Positions 11,126 to 21,304 are shown, counted from the stretch's first letter. The stretch is DNA of 64,000 nt from Ascaphus truei (GCA_036426205.1 CM071568.1:53245146-53309145); one strand, 5' to 3'. Translations and numbers: made by a program. Notes: generated from the sequence alone by a model not told the origin.

Positions 11126-11770
11126 TAATTAAGTAATCATTTTTATACTGGTTTTTGACCCACTCTCTTGGATGTGCACCATATTCCACACTTTGTCTCC
11201 TCTGATCTAATTACTGGCAGCATGCACAATTGGAGGCACAGGACAGCGGTATACCACAAATGTGAGTTTATTTACATATACAGTATGAAGTGAATCTCGT
11301 ATTATAATAGTGGTCCAGGGACTATCCCAACGAGGTTTTGAGGAGTGGGTTCAAGCCCACTAACTCTTTCCTTCAGGGTCACTGTATCTCTTCATGGACC
11401 TTATACTTATTGAGGGTTACAGTTGCTGTTTCTGCTGATCATATACCACTAGCCTCATGCCGTGCCACTGTTTATGCGTAATATTGAGTGCATTTACATG
11501 TTAAGGATCCAGCGCTTGAGTGCATATACCACAACAAACTCTCTCTTTTCTACGTAGTTTCTTTGTATCTCCTATTTTCCAGGTGCAGCTCACAGATAAG
11601 TATTTTCTGATTAATTTCAGCTTTGTTGGTGTCTTATTATGTTTATCCCACTGTGTTTTTGAATATACCATGAGCTAATATATTCATTTTTAGCATTATT
11701 TTTTGTCTTGGCTCGTGTACTTAATTATATAGAAGTGCGGGCTACGAACTTTGATAACTCTTGGTGATTG
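11126..11770. mobile_element. Foldback element, right arm continuation
   Basis: Resumes directly after the CR1 3' end. About 11,126-11,195 is the inverted copy of 6,270-6,345, and 11,530-11,765 is the inverted copy of 5,455-5,735. The intervening 330 bp has no partner in the left arm, where a different inverted insertion sits. The arm ends near 11,765 at GCGGGCTACGAACTTTGATA, mirrored at 5,452-5,475. Confidence 0.6.
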
Positions 11771-11774
11771 ATTG

Positions 11775-12250
11775 GTCCCTCTGGTTGCCCTGCACCATTT
11801 TGCATTTTTTACATTGCTACATTGATAGAGCGGAGTGTTGATTCTAATTGTGTATATAGTTAAAAATAAGGTTTACATTTTATGCTTAAAGTGTTTGTAA
11901 ACATTGTAACCTCAAAGGCAGTACTCTCGTCTATGCCATACTTATTCAATATCTATTCCCTTTAATCATTAGGTGCTTTTAAAAGGAAGAGATGTGCATA
12001 AATCATATTTCCTTATTACTGGGGTGAATTGTATCTAGTGACTGCCTGGTCACATGATCTTCCCCACAGAACTTTGTCATATTAATATGCATTTGCGTTC
12101 CACTGACTGCAGAATACTCCCCTGCAATCATTTAGTGAACCTCCGAGCCGAAACTTCGCAGATCGGCAATTTAGCCAATTACGTGGATTGTATTGATGCA
12201 CATACAGTATTAAAAGAAACAATAAATAAAAATAAACAGCAGCTTGACTG
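11775..12250. other. No recognisable feature
   Basis: AT-rich sequence without a supported gene or repeat. Confidence 0.4.
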
Positions 12251-12254
12251 CTGC

Positions 12255-12322
12255 TTTAATGACCTTGAGGTTGGCCGAGTGAGCAAAGTCTCCATCTTTG
12301 CTGGTGACACTAAATTGTGTCT
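12255..12322 (+). pseudogene. Short CR1 reverse-transcriptase fragment
   Basis: Reads DLEVGRVSKVSIFAGDTKLC, corresponding to DLEVGIESKVSIFADDTKLC of the CR1 copy at 10,060-10,120. The first catalytic Asp of the FADD box is Gly here. Only about 68 bp are recognisable. Confidence 0.7.
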
Positions 12323-12329
12323 GTATCGG

Positions 12330-13185
12330 TTTTGCAGCTGTGCTGACAGGATAGGATTTTACAGTATCTGGATTCAGCAGCGACGAGAATGGAAAAATCT
12401 AGGTCTGTACCTTTGATGTCCCACACTGAGCCGGGTGAGGTCTGAGCAAACAAGACAAAAGAAAAGTTTTCCATAGCTACTTTTAAACTCTGTTTGGGAG
12501 GGACTTTGTTCCTAATCCAGCATCTGGTTGGTAAATGCAAGGTGCAGACTGGTAAATCAGCAAAACGGTAGCAAGGTACTGTACCTACTGTATGTACAGA
12601 ATACTGGTAAGTGTAGTTTCCAGAAAATACAGGTGTAGCAGATGTTATTACTCCGTGAGTTAAGGCCCAAAACAACTTGCTAATTACACATTATCTTAAC
12701 CATTTGACTTCAAAAGTATTTGTGTTCAATAATGCACTAGCATCAACTCAACACATTGCATATTAAGTCTGCTACATCTGTAATCCACCATTATTAGGTA
12801 GATCATTGCAATTTATACATAAACATGTGTACATTGTACATAGTCACCTATTAGGTTTGGTTTTTGTTTTCAAACAGTTTTGTATTTTCACAAAGCAAAA
12901 TATGTGGATATTGCAGAATATCAATACAAGATTTAGCTTGTAGAGCACAGAAACAGAAATAAAGTACACAAATTACATTTTTGGAAACATTTTATACAGT
13001 AATATTTTGCATAGTCACACACAAAATTATAAACACAGCTCCAATCCAAAAAAAAAAAAAAAAAGGTTATATCCTCTAGAATATTTTGGGATTTCTCTTG
13101 ACAAATGATATGCAGCATACTGTAACACGGAAAACAACAACTCAAATAAGTATATACACAAAGGAGCTTCAAAATATTTGTCAAC
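12330..13185. other. No recognisable feature
   Basis: AT-rich; an 18-A run at about 13,048. No gene seen. Confidence 0.4.
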
Positions 13186-13285
13186 ATTTTTTTTTAACAA
13201 AATAATATTTCTTCAACATATTTTTTTTTAAGCAAAAAAATATTTCTTCAACATATTTTTTTTAAGCAAAATAATATTTCTTCAA
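13186..13285. repeat. Three tandem copies of a ~35-bp AT-rich unit
   Basis: Three consecutive units of the form AACAT(A)T(n)AAGCAAAATAATATTTCTTC, differing mainly in T- and A-run lengths. This is probably a small local minisatellite. Confidence 0.8.
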
Positions 13286-13651
13286 ACCAGAAAGCGTGAA
13301 TACAAGTGCCTTTTATTAGAAAACTGGACGTACATTTATCTGACCAACTATATTCCAGAGTTGACAGAAATGTAGAAGGGTTTTTTGTTATAGAAGTGAT
13401 TGTGTACAAATTTAGTTCTCTCCTCCGAGATCTTACAATGAATCTTCCAATATTTCCAAGTGACCATGGAGAGAATCCTCTTCAAAACGTCAGACAGACA
13501 TTAGTTGTTGAGAAGGGTCCAATGTCATAGTTGCAATCCGAGAGCTAAAGAAAACAAACAAAAATAGATAATTCAATATGTAGAGAAGCATCAGAATATT
13601 TGCTAAATACAGTATACAAATACTAATCAAAGAGTACAAAATGAAGGAACA

Positions 13652-13788
13652 ACTAAATTACCCTTTTTACAAGAGATATATAGGTATTGCACTGTGTATT
13701 TTTGTCACAATGGAAGTAGCTTTGGGCATTTTTGTTCTTTGTTGTATACATTTAGCCAAGCCCACTACACTCCTTGACACATATATTA
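13652..13788 (+). repeat. Direct duplication, copy 1
   Basis: Nearly identical to 14,178-14,312: both read ACCCTTTTTACAAGAGATAT and then GGTATTGCACTGTGTATTTT, and both end at a TTGACACATAT stretch. In copy 1 the end has grown into a TA microsatellite. The spacing is about 526 bp. Confidence 0.85.
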
Positions 13789-13862
13789 TATATATATATA
13801 TATAATATATATATTCTATATATATATATTATATATAATATTATATATCTATATATTTCTAG
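13786..13862. repeat. (TA)n microsatellite
   Basis: Almost pure alternating TA with a few interruptions, starting at the end of the first duplication copy. Confidence 0.9.
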
Positions 13863-14177
13863 TATAATTTATGTGGTAATGGTTGGGGTTTCTCAGAGCT
13901 TGTTGGGAATCTGTGTATTTTGTTAATTGTGTGCAGCTGGTCTCAGTTGCTTATGGGAGGGTAGTGGCTCTTCCCCCCCAAGGTTTAAGCTTGCCCCACC
14001 CCACTTTCCAAGTTGCAGGTCAGTTTCATTTTGCCAGGTTACGACAGATCTAATGTGATCATTCTTCCTGTAATTATACAGGTAAATAAGAATTTTAACC
14101 CAGGTGAGTGTTAGGACCTGCTTCGGTCATGCCTTGTTAGTGGCAGCAGGCTTAAGACGCTTTGACCAAAGGGATAA

Positions 14178-14312
14178 ACTAAATGACCCTTTTTACAAGA
14201 GATATATAGGTATTGCACTGTGTATTTTTGTCACAATGGAAGTAGCTTTGGGCATTTTTCTTCTTTGTTGTATACATTTAGCCACACCCACTAGCATTCT
14301 TTTTGACACATA
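14178..14312 (+). repeat. Direct duplication, copy 2
   Basis: Second copy of the 13,652-13,788 segment. It leads directly into hammerhead-like motif E, whereas copy 1 leads into the TA microsatellite. This suggests that copy 1's 3' part was lost or replaced. Confidence 0.85.
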
Positions 14313-14315
14313 TGC

Positions 14316-14383
14316 ATTTCTCAAAGGGATTACCGATAATCCCTTTGAGAAAGTCGCCCGTGTGCCACGAAACGCGTCAGGGA
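14316..14383 (+). ncRNA. Hammerhead-like motif E behind a 16-bp hairpin
   Basis: Stem I TCCCT/AGGGA (5 bp), core TTGAGAA, stem II GTCGC/GCCAC with one mismatch, GAAAC, the palindrome ACGCGT, and C at the cleavage position. Core positions 3 and 8 are T and A. The 5' stem I strand also belongs to a perfect hairpin, TTTCTCAAAGGGATTA / TAATCCCTTTGAGAAA with a 4-nt loop (14,317-14,352), which mirrors the ribozyme's 5' half. All elements except canonical C3 and G8 are present. Confidence 0.65.
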
Positions 14384-14473
14384 GCGTCATTACGCAAGCG
14401 ACTCTACGTCATTACGCAGCGCATGATCAGGCTGGATCACCCGCGGAGCAGAATTCTGGCTGTATTCTATTGA

Positions 14474-14786
14474 ATGGAATGGCTCCGGCGCAACTGCGCA
14501 TGACAGACTCCAGAAGGTCCCGGATGAATTCAACAAACTTTATTGGCACAAAGAAACAATAGGGCTATACCACGATCTCCCCCTCTACGCGTTTCACCCT
14601 CTGGAATAGGGCTTCGTCTCGGAGTCCGTCTCAAATCCCTATTCCAGAGGGTGAAACGCGTAGAGGGGGAGATCGTGGTGTAGCCCTATTGTTTCTTTGT
14701 GTCAATAAAGTTTGTTGAATTCATCCGGGACCTTCTGGAGTCTGTCATGCGCAGTTGCGCCGGAGCCCTTCCATTCCATGCAATTC
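14474..14786. mobile_element. Inverted-repeat hammerhead element (palindrome F)
   Basis: Left arm 14,474-14,610 and right arm 14,634-14,786 are inverted copies with few differences (both contain GGCGCAACTGCGCATGACAG and CTTTATTG-CACAAAGAAAC). The ends that face the centre each carry GAAACGCGTAG preceded by a GCCCT/AGGGT-type stem. On the minus strand (14,586-14,620) the core reads GAGACGA, keeping G5, A6, G8 and A9 but not C3 and U4. Head-to-head arrangement as at 15.4 and 38.8 kb. Confidence 0.65.
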
Positions 14787-14789
14787 TAC

Positions 14790-15280
14790 TGAAGGCTGCA
14801 CGCGGGAGCTGGAGAAGAGAGGAAAGCAAGACCCAGACTGGAGTGGAGACATAGGTAAGGGTTTTTACTTTGTTACCTTGTCCACATACTCCAGTAACTC
14901 TAGTGGTCATACATAGCTCCCTCCTACCCAGCCCACATGATAACGCTGACACCATTTGGTGCACTTGCTGAACACCGAAGCGCAGGACAGGCTTTTTCTT
15001 TGGTGTATTCTATTGAAATCTTTACTGAGGTTCCAGACAGACGTCTTGTGGTCATCCAGGTGTTCCCAGCCCTCCAGCGGACCGTGGTGGTTCCTTGAAC
15101 CCACGAAGTGAGATTCCAACAGCGGAGGTTCCGTGGAGACATCTGATTGCTGGTGATATTTGATTCACAACTGCCTATTTTTATATTACCCTTGTGAGTG
15201 GATTTCCTTCCCCTTGTTCCTTCCCATTACATTATCTATTATGCTAGGGGTGTGCGCTCTCTCTTCTTGTCTCTCTCATA
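14790..15280. other. Probable downstream part of the hammerhead repeat; no gene
   Basis: CpG-containing sequence with open frames on the minus strand that I cannot assign. Context suggests it belongs to the flanking non-autonomous element. Confidence 0.3.
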
Positions 15281-15286
15281 TATAAA

Positions 15287-15331
<45 letters not shown>

Positions 15332-15332
15332 G
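15281..15332. repeat. (TA)n microsatellite
   Basis: Alternating TA run immediately left of palindrome G. Confidence 0.85.
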
Positions 15333-15339
15333 TAATACG

Positions 15340-15565
15340 ATACCGTGTGACCGAATATCAGAGGCAGCACTCCACGAGGTAGTCAAAAGATTTTGTATTA
15401 GTGAACATAAAAACCAACGTTTCTGTCCTCCACCAGGGACCTTTCTCACCTTGAGAAAGGTCCGTGTGGAGGACCGAAACGTTGGTTTTTATGTCTACTA
15501 AATACAAAAATCTTTTGACTACCTCGTGGAGTGTGCCTCTGATATTCGGTCACACGGTATCGTAT
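15340..15565. mobile_element. Inverted-repeat hammerhead element (palindrome G)
   Basis: About 110-bp arms: GATACCGTGTGACCGAATAT at the left end is mirrored at 15,546-15,565, and ACTCCACGAGGTAGTCAAAA is mirrored near 15,515. The two ends meet in the middle with opposite-facing hammerhead-like cores. Ends and centre match the layout of the 14.6 and 38.8 kb elements. Confidence 0.75.
15448..15486 (+). ncRNA. Hammerhead-like motif G
   Basis: Stem I ACC/GGT (3 bp), core TTGAGAA, stem II GGTCC/GGACC (5 bp, perfect), GAAAC, then the 4-nt palindrome ACGT and T at the cleavage position. Positions 3 and 8 are T and A. The mirrored minus-strand copy (15,411-15,450) has a similar stem II but a poorer core. 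Confidence 0.6.
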
Positions 15566-15640
15566 TACCTATATGGTTTATATAGGATTTGCACCCCTTT
15601 TATCTACCAGACGGAGTGCCTTGCTCTATATATATAATAT

Positions 15641-15740
15641 CTGTCTAAGACAAGTGAATGTGCTCACAAGTGATCTTTTTATTTTATATATATATAAAAT
15701 AAAAAGATCACTTGTGAGCACATTCACATGTCTTAGACAG
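15641..15740. repeat. 100-bp near-perfect palindrome
   Basis: The first 50 bases (starting CTGTCTAAGACAAGTGAATG) are the reverse complement of the last 50 with one mismatch (CAAGTG against CATGTG). The centre is TATATATATA. The arms are not low-complexity. It lies 75 bp after palindrome G. Confidence 0.95.
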
Positions 15741-15744
15741 GTCT

Positions 15745-16055
15745 CCAGCCCTGCTTTGCCCCATTATATAACCTAGCATACAGTGCTTGCACTGCAGCAA
15801 GGGATTCTAAAAAAATGACATGCAAATAAGCACACCGTGTCACATTTTGCCTGAAATCCATTTTCACGTGGAACCTTTATAAGCTAATGCTCGCTGTTAA
15901 CACAGCTTTTAAGCACAGCATGGGAATCAGATGCAAAGCCAGCGAAACCACTCAGACAGGTATGTCAATATTCCAATAAGATTATATAGATATCGAATAT
16001 ACAAAGTCACTGAAGATGTAAAAACAGCAAACCAGACTGTATAATGTATCCTGTA
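15745..16055. other. No recognisable feature
   Basis: Spacer between the palindrome cluster and the split-repeat element. No gene seen. Confidence 0.4.
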
Positions 16056-16056
16056 A

Positions 16057-16235
16057 AGCGGCCCCCTAGCTATAGTTGGAGGGGTCTCATGACTGGGGGA
16101 GAGAGGGGAGTCTGGCATTTCCCTCGCTGGCCTGCCCCCTTATCTCCCTCCCCCGTCCAGGGAGGAGTCTCCAGGAGGCCTAAGTAAGGCCAGGCTGGCG
16201 GGCATCACGGCCTCCTTGCTGCCCGCCAGACGATT
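16057..16235 (+). repeat. Split direct repeat A1
   Basis: Starts CGGCCCCCTAGC, matches A2 at 19,964-20,117 through CCCTCGCTGGCC, GGAGTCTCCAGGAGGCCTA and CCAGACGATT, then diverges sharply. Confidence 0.75.
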
Positions 16236-16922
16236 GACCCAGATGCTCCAGAGGAAGGTTTGCCTTCCTTATGTATTGCCTTGTTCCCTGCGGGAGAACA
16301 AGGTTGGCGGGTGTGGGCTCGCCCCCCCCCCCATGTTCCCTTGGCTCCCGCACAAGGGGATGGGAGTGGGGAGCAGCTCTGGCACAAACATTGGTTCGTT
16401 GGCGCTCCCCCCGATCACTGTGGATGCCACCCGGGGCGGGTGGGAGCGAGGACGAGCGGGAAGAGTAGGGCTGAGGTTCCTCTCACAGGGACTTGGGATG
16501 AGAATATGGGTAATAAAAGAGTCATGAGTGGAGTGGTCCTTTATTTTGGCTGGAGGTGCCTTTTGCGGGTTAGGCCCAGGGTTTGGCCGGTGTTTAAGCA
16601 TGTTATTTTGATGTGGGGAGCATTGGGTGTTTCAGTAGGGAAGGGAAAATTACGGTGATGTTTTGATGTCCGGAAAGTTCCTCTCCCCCCCCCTTTCTTT
16701 TTCTATATATGGTATTTATCTATGGGTTGGCTACAGCGCTTCCCTTCTGTCCCATGTCCCCTAGTGCCCGGCGGGGGGATGGGAGGGGGCAGAAAGGCTG
16801 GGTGGCAGCTTTACTTGTGCGGATGGCGTAGGTCACCACCACGCGGGTGCCTAGCTCTCCTCCCGGCCCCCCTCCTGGGGCAATGGGGCTCATACTGTAT
16901 AAAATATATACTATGTGACAAA

Positions 16923-16983
16923 GCTCCAGTGGTACAATTGGTTAGTGCCTGTTACTTATTTGACTGAGGTTTATGAGTTTAAA
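16923..16983 (+). pseudogene. tRNA-Ile(UAU)-like fragment
   Basis: GCTCCAGTGGTACAATTGGT followed by TAGTGCCTGTTACTTAT resembles the acceptor, D-arm and anticodon arm of tRNA-Ile(UAU). The T-arm (ATGAGTTTAAA) is degenerate and the 3' acceptor strand is missing, so it is not a functional tRNA. It may be a SINE head or a plain tRNA pseudogene. Confidence 0.45.
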
Positions 16984-17777
16984 GCAGCAGTTCAAGCAAT
17001 ATCCTACATGTAGCATTTAAAAAAAAATGTTTTAAAGACATTTTTAATGTTTCTAATGGCTGCACTGGGCGGGGGGTAGGTGCGCTTTCCCCTTGGTTAC
17101 CCATGCGGGCGGTGGATGCTAGGTACTTGTGTTGAAATAAATATAGTGGCGAGTCTTTTTTTATTTCATCAGTAGAATGTTCGTGGAGACTAATAGACAA
17201 TAATTGGGAAATAATGTGTGTATACTTCATTTAAAAGCCACTGATAAATAAAGGCCGAGTGTGGATAAGATGACAGGCGAATAGAACAAGGAAGAGGCCC
17301 TATAGCATAGCTTGTTTTTAAAATGGATTAATTAAATGGTGTCTGCCTTGATAGGCTGCCCCTCTAAGTCTGCAATGAATTAAAGTCACATCCCTACAGT
17401 TCGGTTAGGTGGGGGGGAAGGTGGATGTTGCTCAAAACCTATGCAGCCGGGGTCCATGGTCGGGAAATCAGACGGGCAGAGTTGGCCCCTCCCCATACAT
17501 GCATCAAGGTAAGGTTACGCTTCTTATGGGTTAAGTCATGGAGGCCTTACGCTGAGAAGGGCGGTTGGCTGCTACTCTAGGTTTGTGTGGCGGTCCTTGG
17601 TTCTTTTCAAATCTGACTAACGGGTGACTGCGCAGTTAATCAACCTAGAGGTGGCCCAATTAAGGAGCGGGGGTCTAGGGAAGCTGTCGGCACAGGGGTA
17701 GGCACTGGACTGGTTAATGGTATGCCTGAATTCTTCTTGCGGGGGTCTGATGAAGGCCCGAGCATAATAACTAATGG

Positions 17778-18340
17778 ATGATCTTCGAGCTAGAAGGTTT
17801 GCAACGCTCTGACTGTCACATGTCTTGTCTATTTCAGCCGGGATCCCTGTTTTTCCTCTCTGGGTTCATGGCAGCGGAGGTGGCCCGCTTAGTACTCAGG
17901 AGTAGTTACACTACCTTAGCGCTACTTTTAGCCAGCCGTTGCTCCTGCAAGCCCGCGTTGCAGCGTAGTAAGATAATCACACGCTCAGTTCAGAGAGCTC
18001 TTTCTCAAAACCAGCGATGGCACTAGCGTCGATAGCCGAGCAGTTTAGTCTGCTTCAAGCCGAGGCAGGGGACCATGACGAGGGGTGGTTAGACCAGCGG
18101 CTAAGCGCATTGGTTATGAACAGGCAAGTGCATGGTAGCGGACAAGGCCGTGGCATCCCTGCAGCGTTGCGTGCTAGTCAGGAGTTAAGGCCGTATCCGG
18201 GCGGTGGAAGGGCACGCCCACGAAGGGTACAGCAGCACAGCATATCAGGTGGTAGTCAGGGGCCACGCGCAGGGCGGCAGCCTAAAGCCACGGTGGGAAG
18301 GCTGCCCCCTGTGGTAGGGCGGCAGCCTCTGCCACAGTGA
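17778..18340 (+). CDS. Unassigned open frames inside the split-repeat element
   Basis: Two overlapping frames (17,778-18,026 and 18,017-18,340). The second reads MALASIAEQFSLLQAEAGDH at its start, then a Gly/Arg-rich basic tail with RGIPAAL and GRQP repeats. A basic, low-complexity tail would suit a nucleic-acid-binding Gag-like protein. I recognise no domain, and the tail overlaps a local duplication, so it may be non-coding. Confidence 0.25.
18122..18300 (+). repeat. Internal direct repeat, copy 1
   Basis: Matches 18,598-18,770: both carry GTGCATGGTAG, GGACAAGGCCGTGGCATCCC and ATCAGGTGGTAGTCAGGGG. The duplication is within the internal region of the split-repeat element. Confidence 0.8.
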
Positions 18341-18597
18341 CGCAGGACAGGGCGGATCGGTACACAGGTCGCCCCCCCCCCCCGTGACACGCCGGCGACC
18401 TCTGGCCGCTGTGACGCAAGACGGGCGCCCGTAGCTACCGTGGACGGTATAGCAATAAGAATACCATCCGCCAAATCAGCAGATTCAAGAAAACCAGGAT
18501 GGCCGGCAACACTTTACGGCTGCCTGCTGCAGTTGCAGGCAGTGAGATGACACGATGGACAGACGAAACGGCCGCTTGCAGCAATTGTGTATTAACA

Positions 18598-18770
18598 GGT
18601 GAGTGCATGGTAGTGGACAAGGCCGTGGCATCCCTGCATCATTGCGCGCTAGTCAGGCACTAAGGCTGTGCCCAGGTGGTGGATGGGGCACAGCCGCACA
18701 GCGTATCAGGTGGTAGTCAGGGGCTGCTCGCAGGGCAGTAGCCTACTGCCCCAGTGCCGCAACACAGGGC
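18598..18770 (+). repeat. Internal direct repeat, copy 2
   Basis: Second copy of 18,122-18,300, about 476 bp downstream. It is more diverged at its 3' end, and the basic open frame of copy 1 is not kept. Confidence 0.8.
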
Positions 18771-19161
18771 CAATGCCCAATGCCTCCGAGGCGTTCCCCA
18801 CGTGTATGCGGATGTGACGTGGTAACCGGAAGTGACGGGAAGGACCCAAGACGGATGCAGTGGCTAGTATCGGCGTGCTAGACGGAGCAACGGAGCGGTG
18901 AGATCGCTACTCACCTACACCTTGCTTGCTGTTATCATGCCTGCCTCCTCTATACAGTAAGCCTCCAATTGTGAGTTTTTATTGCGATAAATTGTTTTTG
19001 ACCCACACCATGGTCTGTTCTCTTTCTCTCCGAGAATGCGGAGACTTTCTACCCACTTCACCCAGTGCTAAGTCGGGTACCGGCTGGCACACCATTCATC
19101 TCTGCTACATCAGTGTTGTATTCCTTGCACCATCCGGGGAAACTACAAGCACGGGCTGATA

Positions 19162-19500
19162 TACAGGCATACCCCGGTATAAGGAAACTCACTTTAAGTA
19201 CACTCGCGAGTAAAGACATAGCGCCCAACAGACAAATGGCAGCTCGCGCATGCGCCTGTCAGCACGTCCTCAACAGCAATACCGGCTCCCTACCTGTACC
19301 GAAACTGTGCGCAAGCGGGGAGACAATAGAGCCTGTTACAAATGCGTTATTTACATCAGTTATACACGTATATGATGATTGCCGTACAGTACATGTACTG
19401 TATCGATGTACTTTCCATCGATAAGTGGAAAAAAGGTAGTGCTTCACTTTAAGTACATTTTTCGCTTTACATACATGCTCCGGTCCTATTGCGTACGTTG
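19162..19500 (+). mobile_element. Tigger/pogo-like MITE, one end clear
   Basis: Starts TATACAGGCATACCCCGGTA, close to the CAGGCATACC terminus of pogo/Tigger elements with a TA target site, followed by ACTCACTTTAAGTACACTCG. A second CACTTTAAGTACATTTTTCG block occurs near 19,447. A clean opposite terminus is not visible, so it is probably truncated. Confidence 0.5.
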
Positions 19501-19650
19501 TACTGCTCTCTTTATCTGCTCCATTGTGAGTAGGAATTTGGGAGCCCTTTCTTGATTATATTAGTTTCACTGTACAGTATATACTTGTTGCACTATATAT
19601 TTCCTTTTTGTTTTACATGGCATCTTCGCTCCCCTGAGATTTGGAAACAG

Positions 19651-19963
19651 GTAGCTTGATCTTGCCAGACTGGGAGCGGGGCTGTTTGAGCCCGGGGGGA
19701 GTACGAGTGGGCAAGGTCAGTTATCCATGACTTAGAGAGCCCGCTCGCGTAGGGGACACGAGGTCAGTGGTTCGAGGGCCGCCTGACCGTCCCCTCCCCC
19801 TCCTGTCAAAGGAGCACTCTGGCAGGGAGAGGCATTTACCCCTCTTAGGTTTCTGTCTAAATAGCCGCTGCCATTTTACCTCCAGTTCCCGTTTCCTGTC
19901 TTTATAGTACGTTACATGTGGGTACAGGGCAGGGGAGAACCACCTGGCAGCCTCCCTGGTCAA
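19651..19963 (+). repeat. Split direct repeat B1
   Basis: Begins CTTGCCAGACTGGGAG and ends GGCAGCCTCCCTGGTCA, directly followed by A2. Same boundaries as B2, with scattered substitutions. Confidence 0.8.
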
Positions 19964-20117
19964 GAGGCCCCCTAGCAGAGGGCTCATGACCGGGGGTGGC
20001 TGGCATTCCCCTCGCTGGCCGCCCCCACATATCCCTCCCACGCCCAGGGAGGAGTCTCCAGGAGGCCTATGTAATGCCAGGCTGGCAGCGCGGCCTCTTT
20101 GCTGCCCACCAGACGAT
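19964..20117 (+). repeat. Split direct repeat A2
   Basis: Begins AGAGGCCCCCTAGC immediately after B1 and matches A1 to CCAGACGATT. About 225 bp of unmatched sequence then precedes B2. Confidence 0.75.
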
Positions 20118-20342
20118 TCCCACCCATCCCATTAGGTAGTGCAGGCAATCATGTAACAACCGGCAGCGAAATGTCTAGCAGTGCCATTGTATTCCCTGTA
20201 AAGTGAACATATGTATTGTATGGGGTGTTAATGTCTCTATGTTCTGTTGCAGTATGAAAAGCTGAAAATGAAAGGAACGAGGTTCTGAGCAGGAGGTGTT
20301 GTTGACCAGTTTGCCTTTGTCGCGGCGGCTCTTGGGGGGTAG

Positions 20343-20668
20343 GTGCTTGTTCTTGCCAGACTGGGAGCCGGGCAGTTTGAGCCCGGGGGGAGTACGAGTG
20401 AGCAAGGTCAGTTATCCATGATCTGGAGAGCCCGCTCACATAGGGGACACGAGTTCAGCGATTCGAGGGCCGGCTGACCGTCCACCCCCCACCTCTCCTG
20501 TCAAAGGAGCACTCTGGCAGGGAGTGGCATTTACCCCTCTTAGGTTTCTGTATAAATAAATAGCCGTAGCCATTTTACCCCTAGTTCCCGTTACCTGTCT
20601 TTATTCGTACGTTACATGTGGGTACAGGGCGGGAGGAGAGGGCATCTGCCTGGCAGCCTCCCTGGTCA
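20343..20668 (+). repeat. Split direct repeat B2
   Basis: Second copy of B1. It ends at CCTCCCTGGTCA, after which the sequence becomes unrelated AT-rich DNA, marking the likely right end of the element. Confidence 0.8.
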
Positions 20669-20669
20669 T

Positions 20670-21250
20670 GTATTTGGACAGGATGCATTATTCAGTCTGA
20701 CCACCTAGTTTGAAGTGACCTACAAGATGACAGATCTTGCTTCTGCATAATGTAAACAAGATCCATTGCACATTTCCCTTTATTGTATAAAATAATTCTC
20801 ATCGTCTGATAAAGGGACTAATTCAATAATTTCATCACACAATGTGCCACATACATTAGCTTTGGTACTAAACTATGACAATTGACAACATAGATAACTG
20901 TTAAAGCCTTTTTTTACAGAAGTAAATCCATTTATTTTTTTTGCAAACACAGCCAAGTCAATTATAAAAAAAACTTCTATGAGCAGGACTGCCGTAAATC
21001 AACCACTACAACTGTGTTGTCAAAAAAAGAATTGCACGTCAAAGAAATCATAGCTCCAAGGCATGAAAACGAATATAGGTACTTAGTATACCGTACCAAT
21101 GCAATATTCACCTGCTGTACAATCTTTTATTCTGTTTAACTGGAGGACGTGGATGAGGCTTGCAGCACAAGATTACGTTTTTATTTATTACGGAGAATGA
21201 ATGGAGGTCCTTGGTGACTTTCTAGGAGAATGTATTGAGTTTTTATGGTA
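20670..21250. other. No recognisable feature
   Basis: AT-rich unique-looking sequence. Confidence 0.4.
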
Positions 21251-21254
21251 CGCC

Positions 21255-21301
21255 TGTGTGGGTGTGGGTGTGGGTGTGGGTGTGGGTGCGGGTGCGGGTG
21301 T
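21255..21301. repeat. (GGGTGT)n minisatellite
   Basis: About eight hexamers GTGTGG / GTGCGG in a row. Short and isolated, so a telomeric origin is not suggested. Confidence 0.9.
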
Positions 21302-21304
21302 TCC

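Larger units (their letters stand above)
16057..20668 (+). mobile_element. Ngaro/PAT-like element with split direct repeats (A1-internal-B1-A2-B2)
   Basis: Two different sequences repeat in the same orientation in the order X, 3.4 kb, Y, X, Y. X (A1 16,057-16,235; A2 19,964-20,117) shares CCCAGGGAGGAGTCTCCAGG-type blocks and ends GCCAGACGATT. Y (B1 19,651-19,963; B2 20,343-20,668) shares CAAGGTCAGTTATCCATGA and GGAGCACTCTGGCAGGGAG and ends CCTCCCTGGTCA. This is the split-direct-repeat plan known for Ngaro and PAT elements of the DIRS class. No reverse transcriptase or recombinase is seen inside, so the copy would be non-autonomous or internally deleted. The alternative is a truncated 5' LTR plus a 3' LTR (Y+X) followed by another LTR piece. 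Confidence 0.55.

Noticed and set aside
14104..14562. 152-codon plus-strand frame with a hydrophobic stretch
   Set aside because: It runs through a direct duplication, motif E and the arm of palindrome F; coding would require all of these to be exons. Accidental.
16204..16660. Several overlapping frames on both strands
   Set aside because: GC-rich internal part of the split-repeat element; four frames open simultaneously with no domain.
16923..16983. Functional tRNA gene
   Set aside because: T-arm box is degenerate and the 3' acceptor strand is missing.
21255..21301. Interstitial telomeric repeat
   Set aside because: The unit is GGGTGT/GGGTGC, not TTAGGG.
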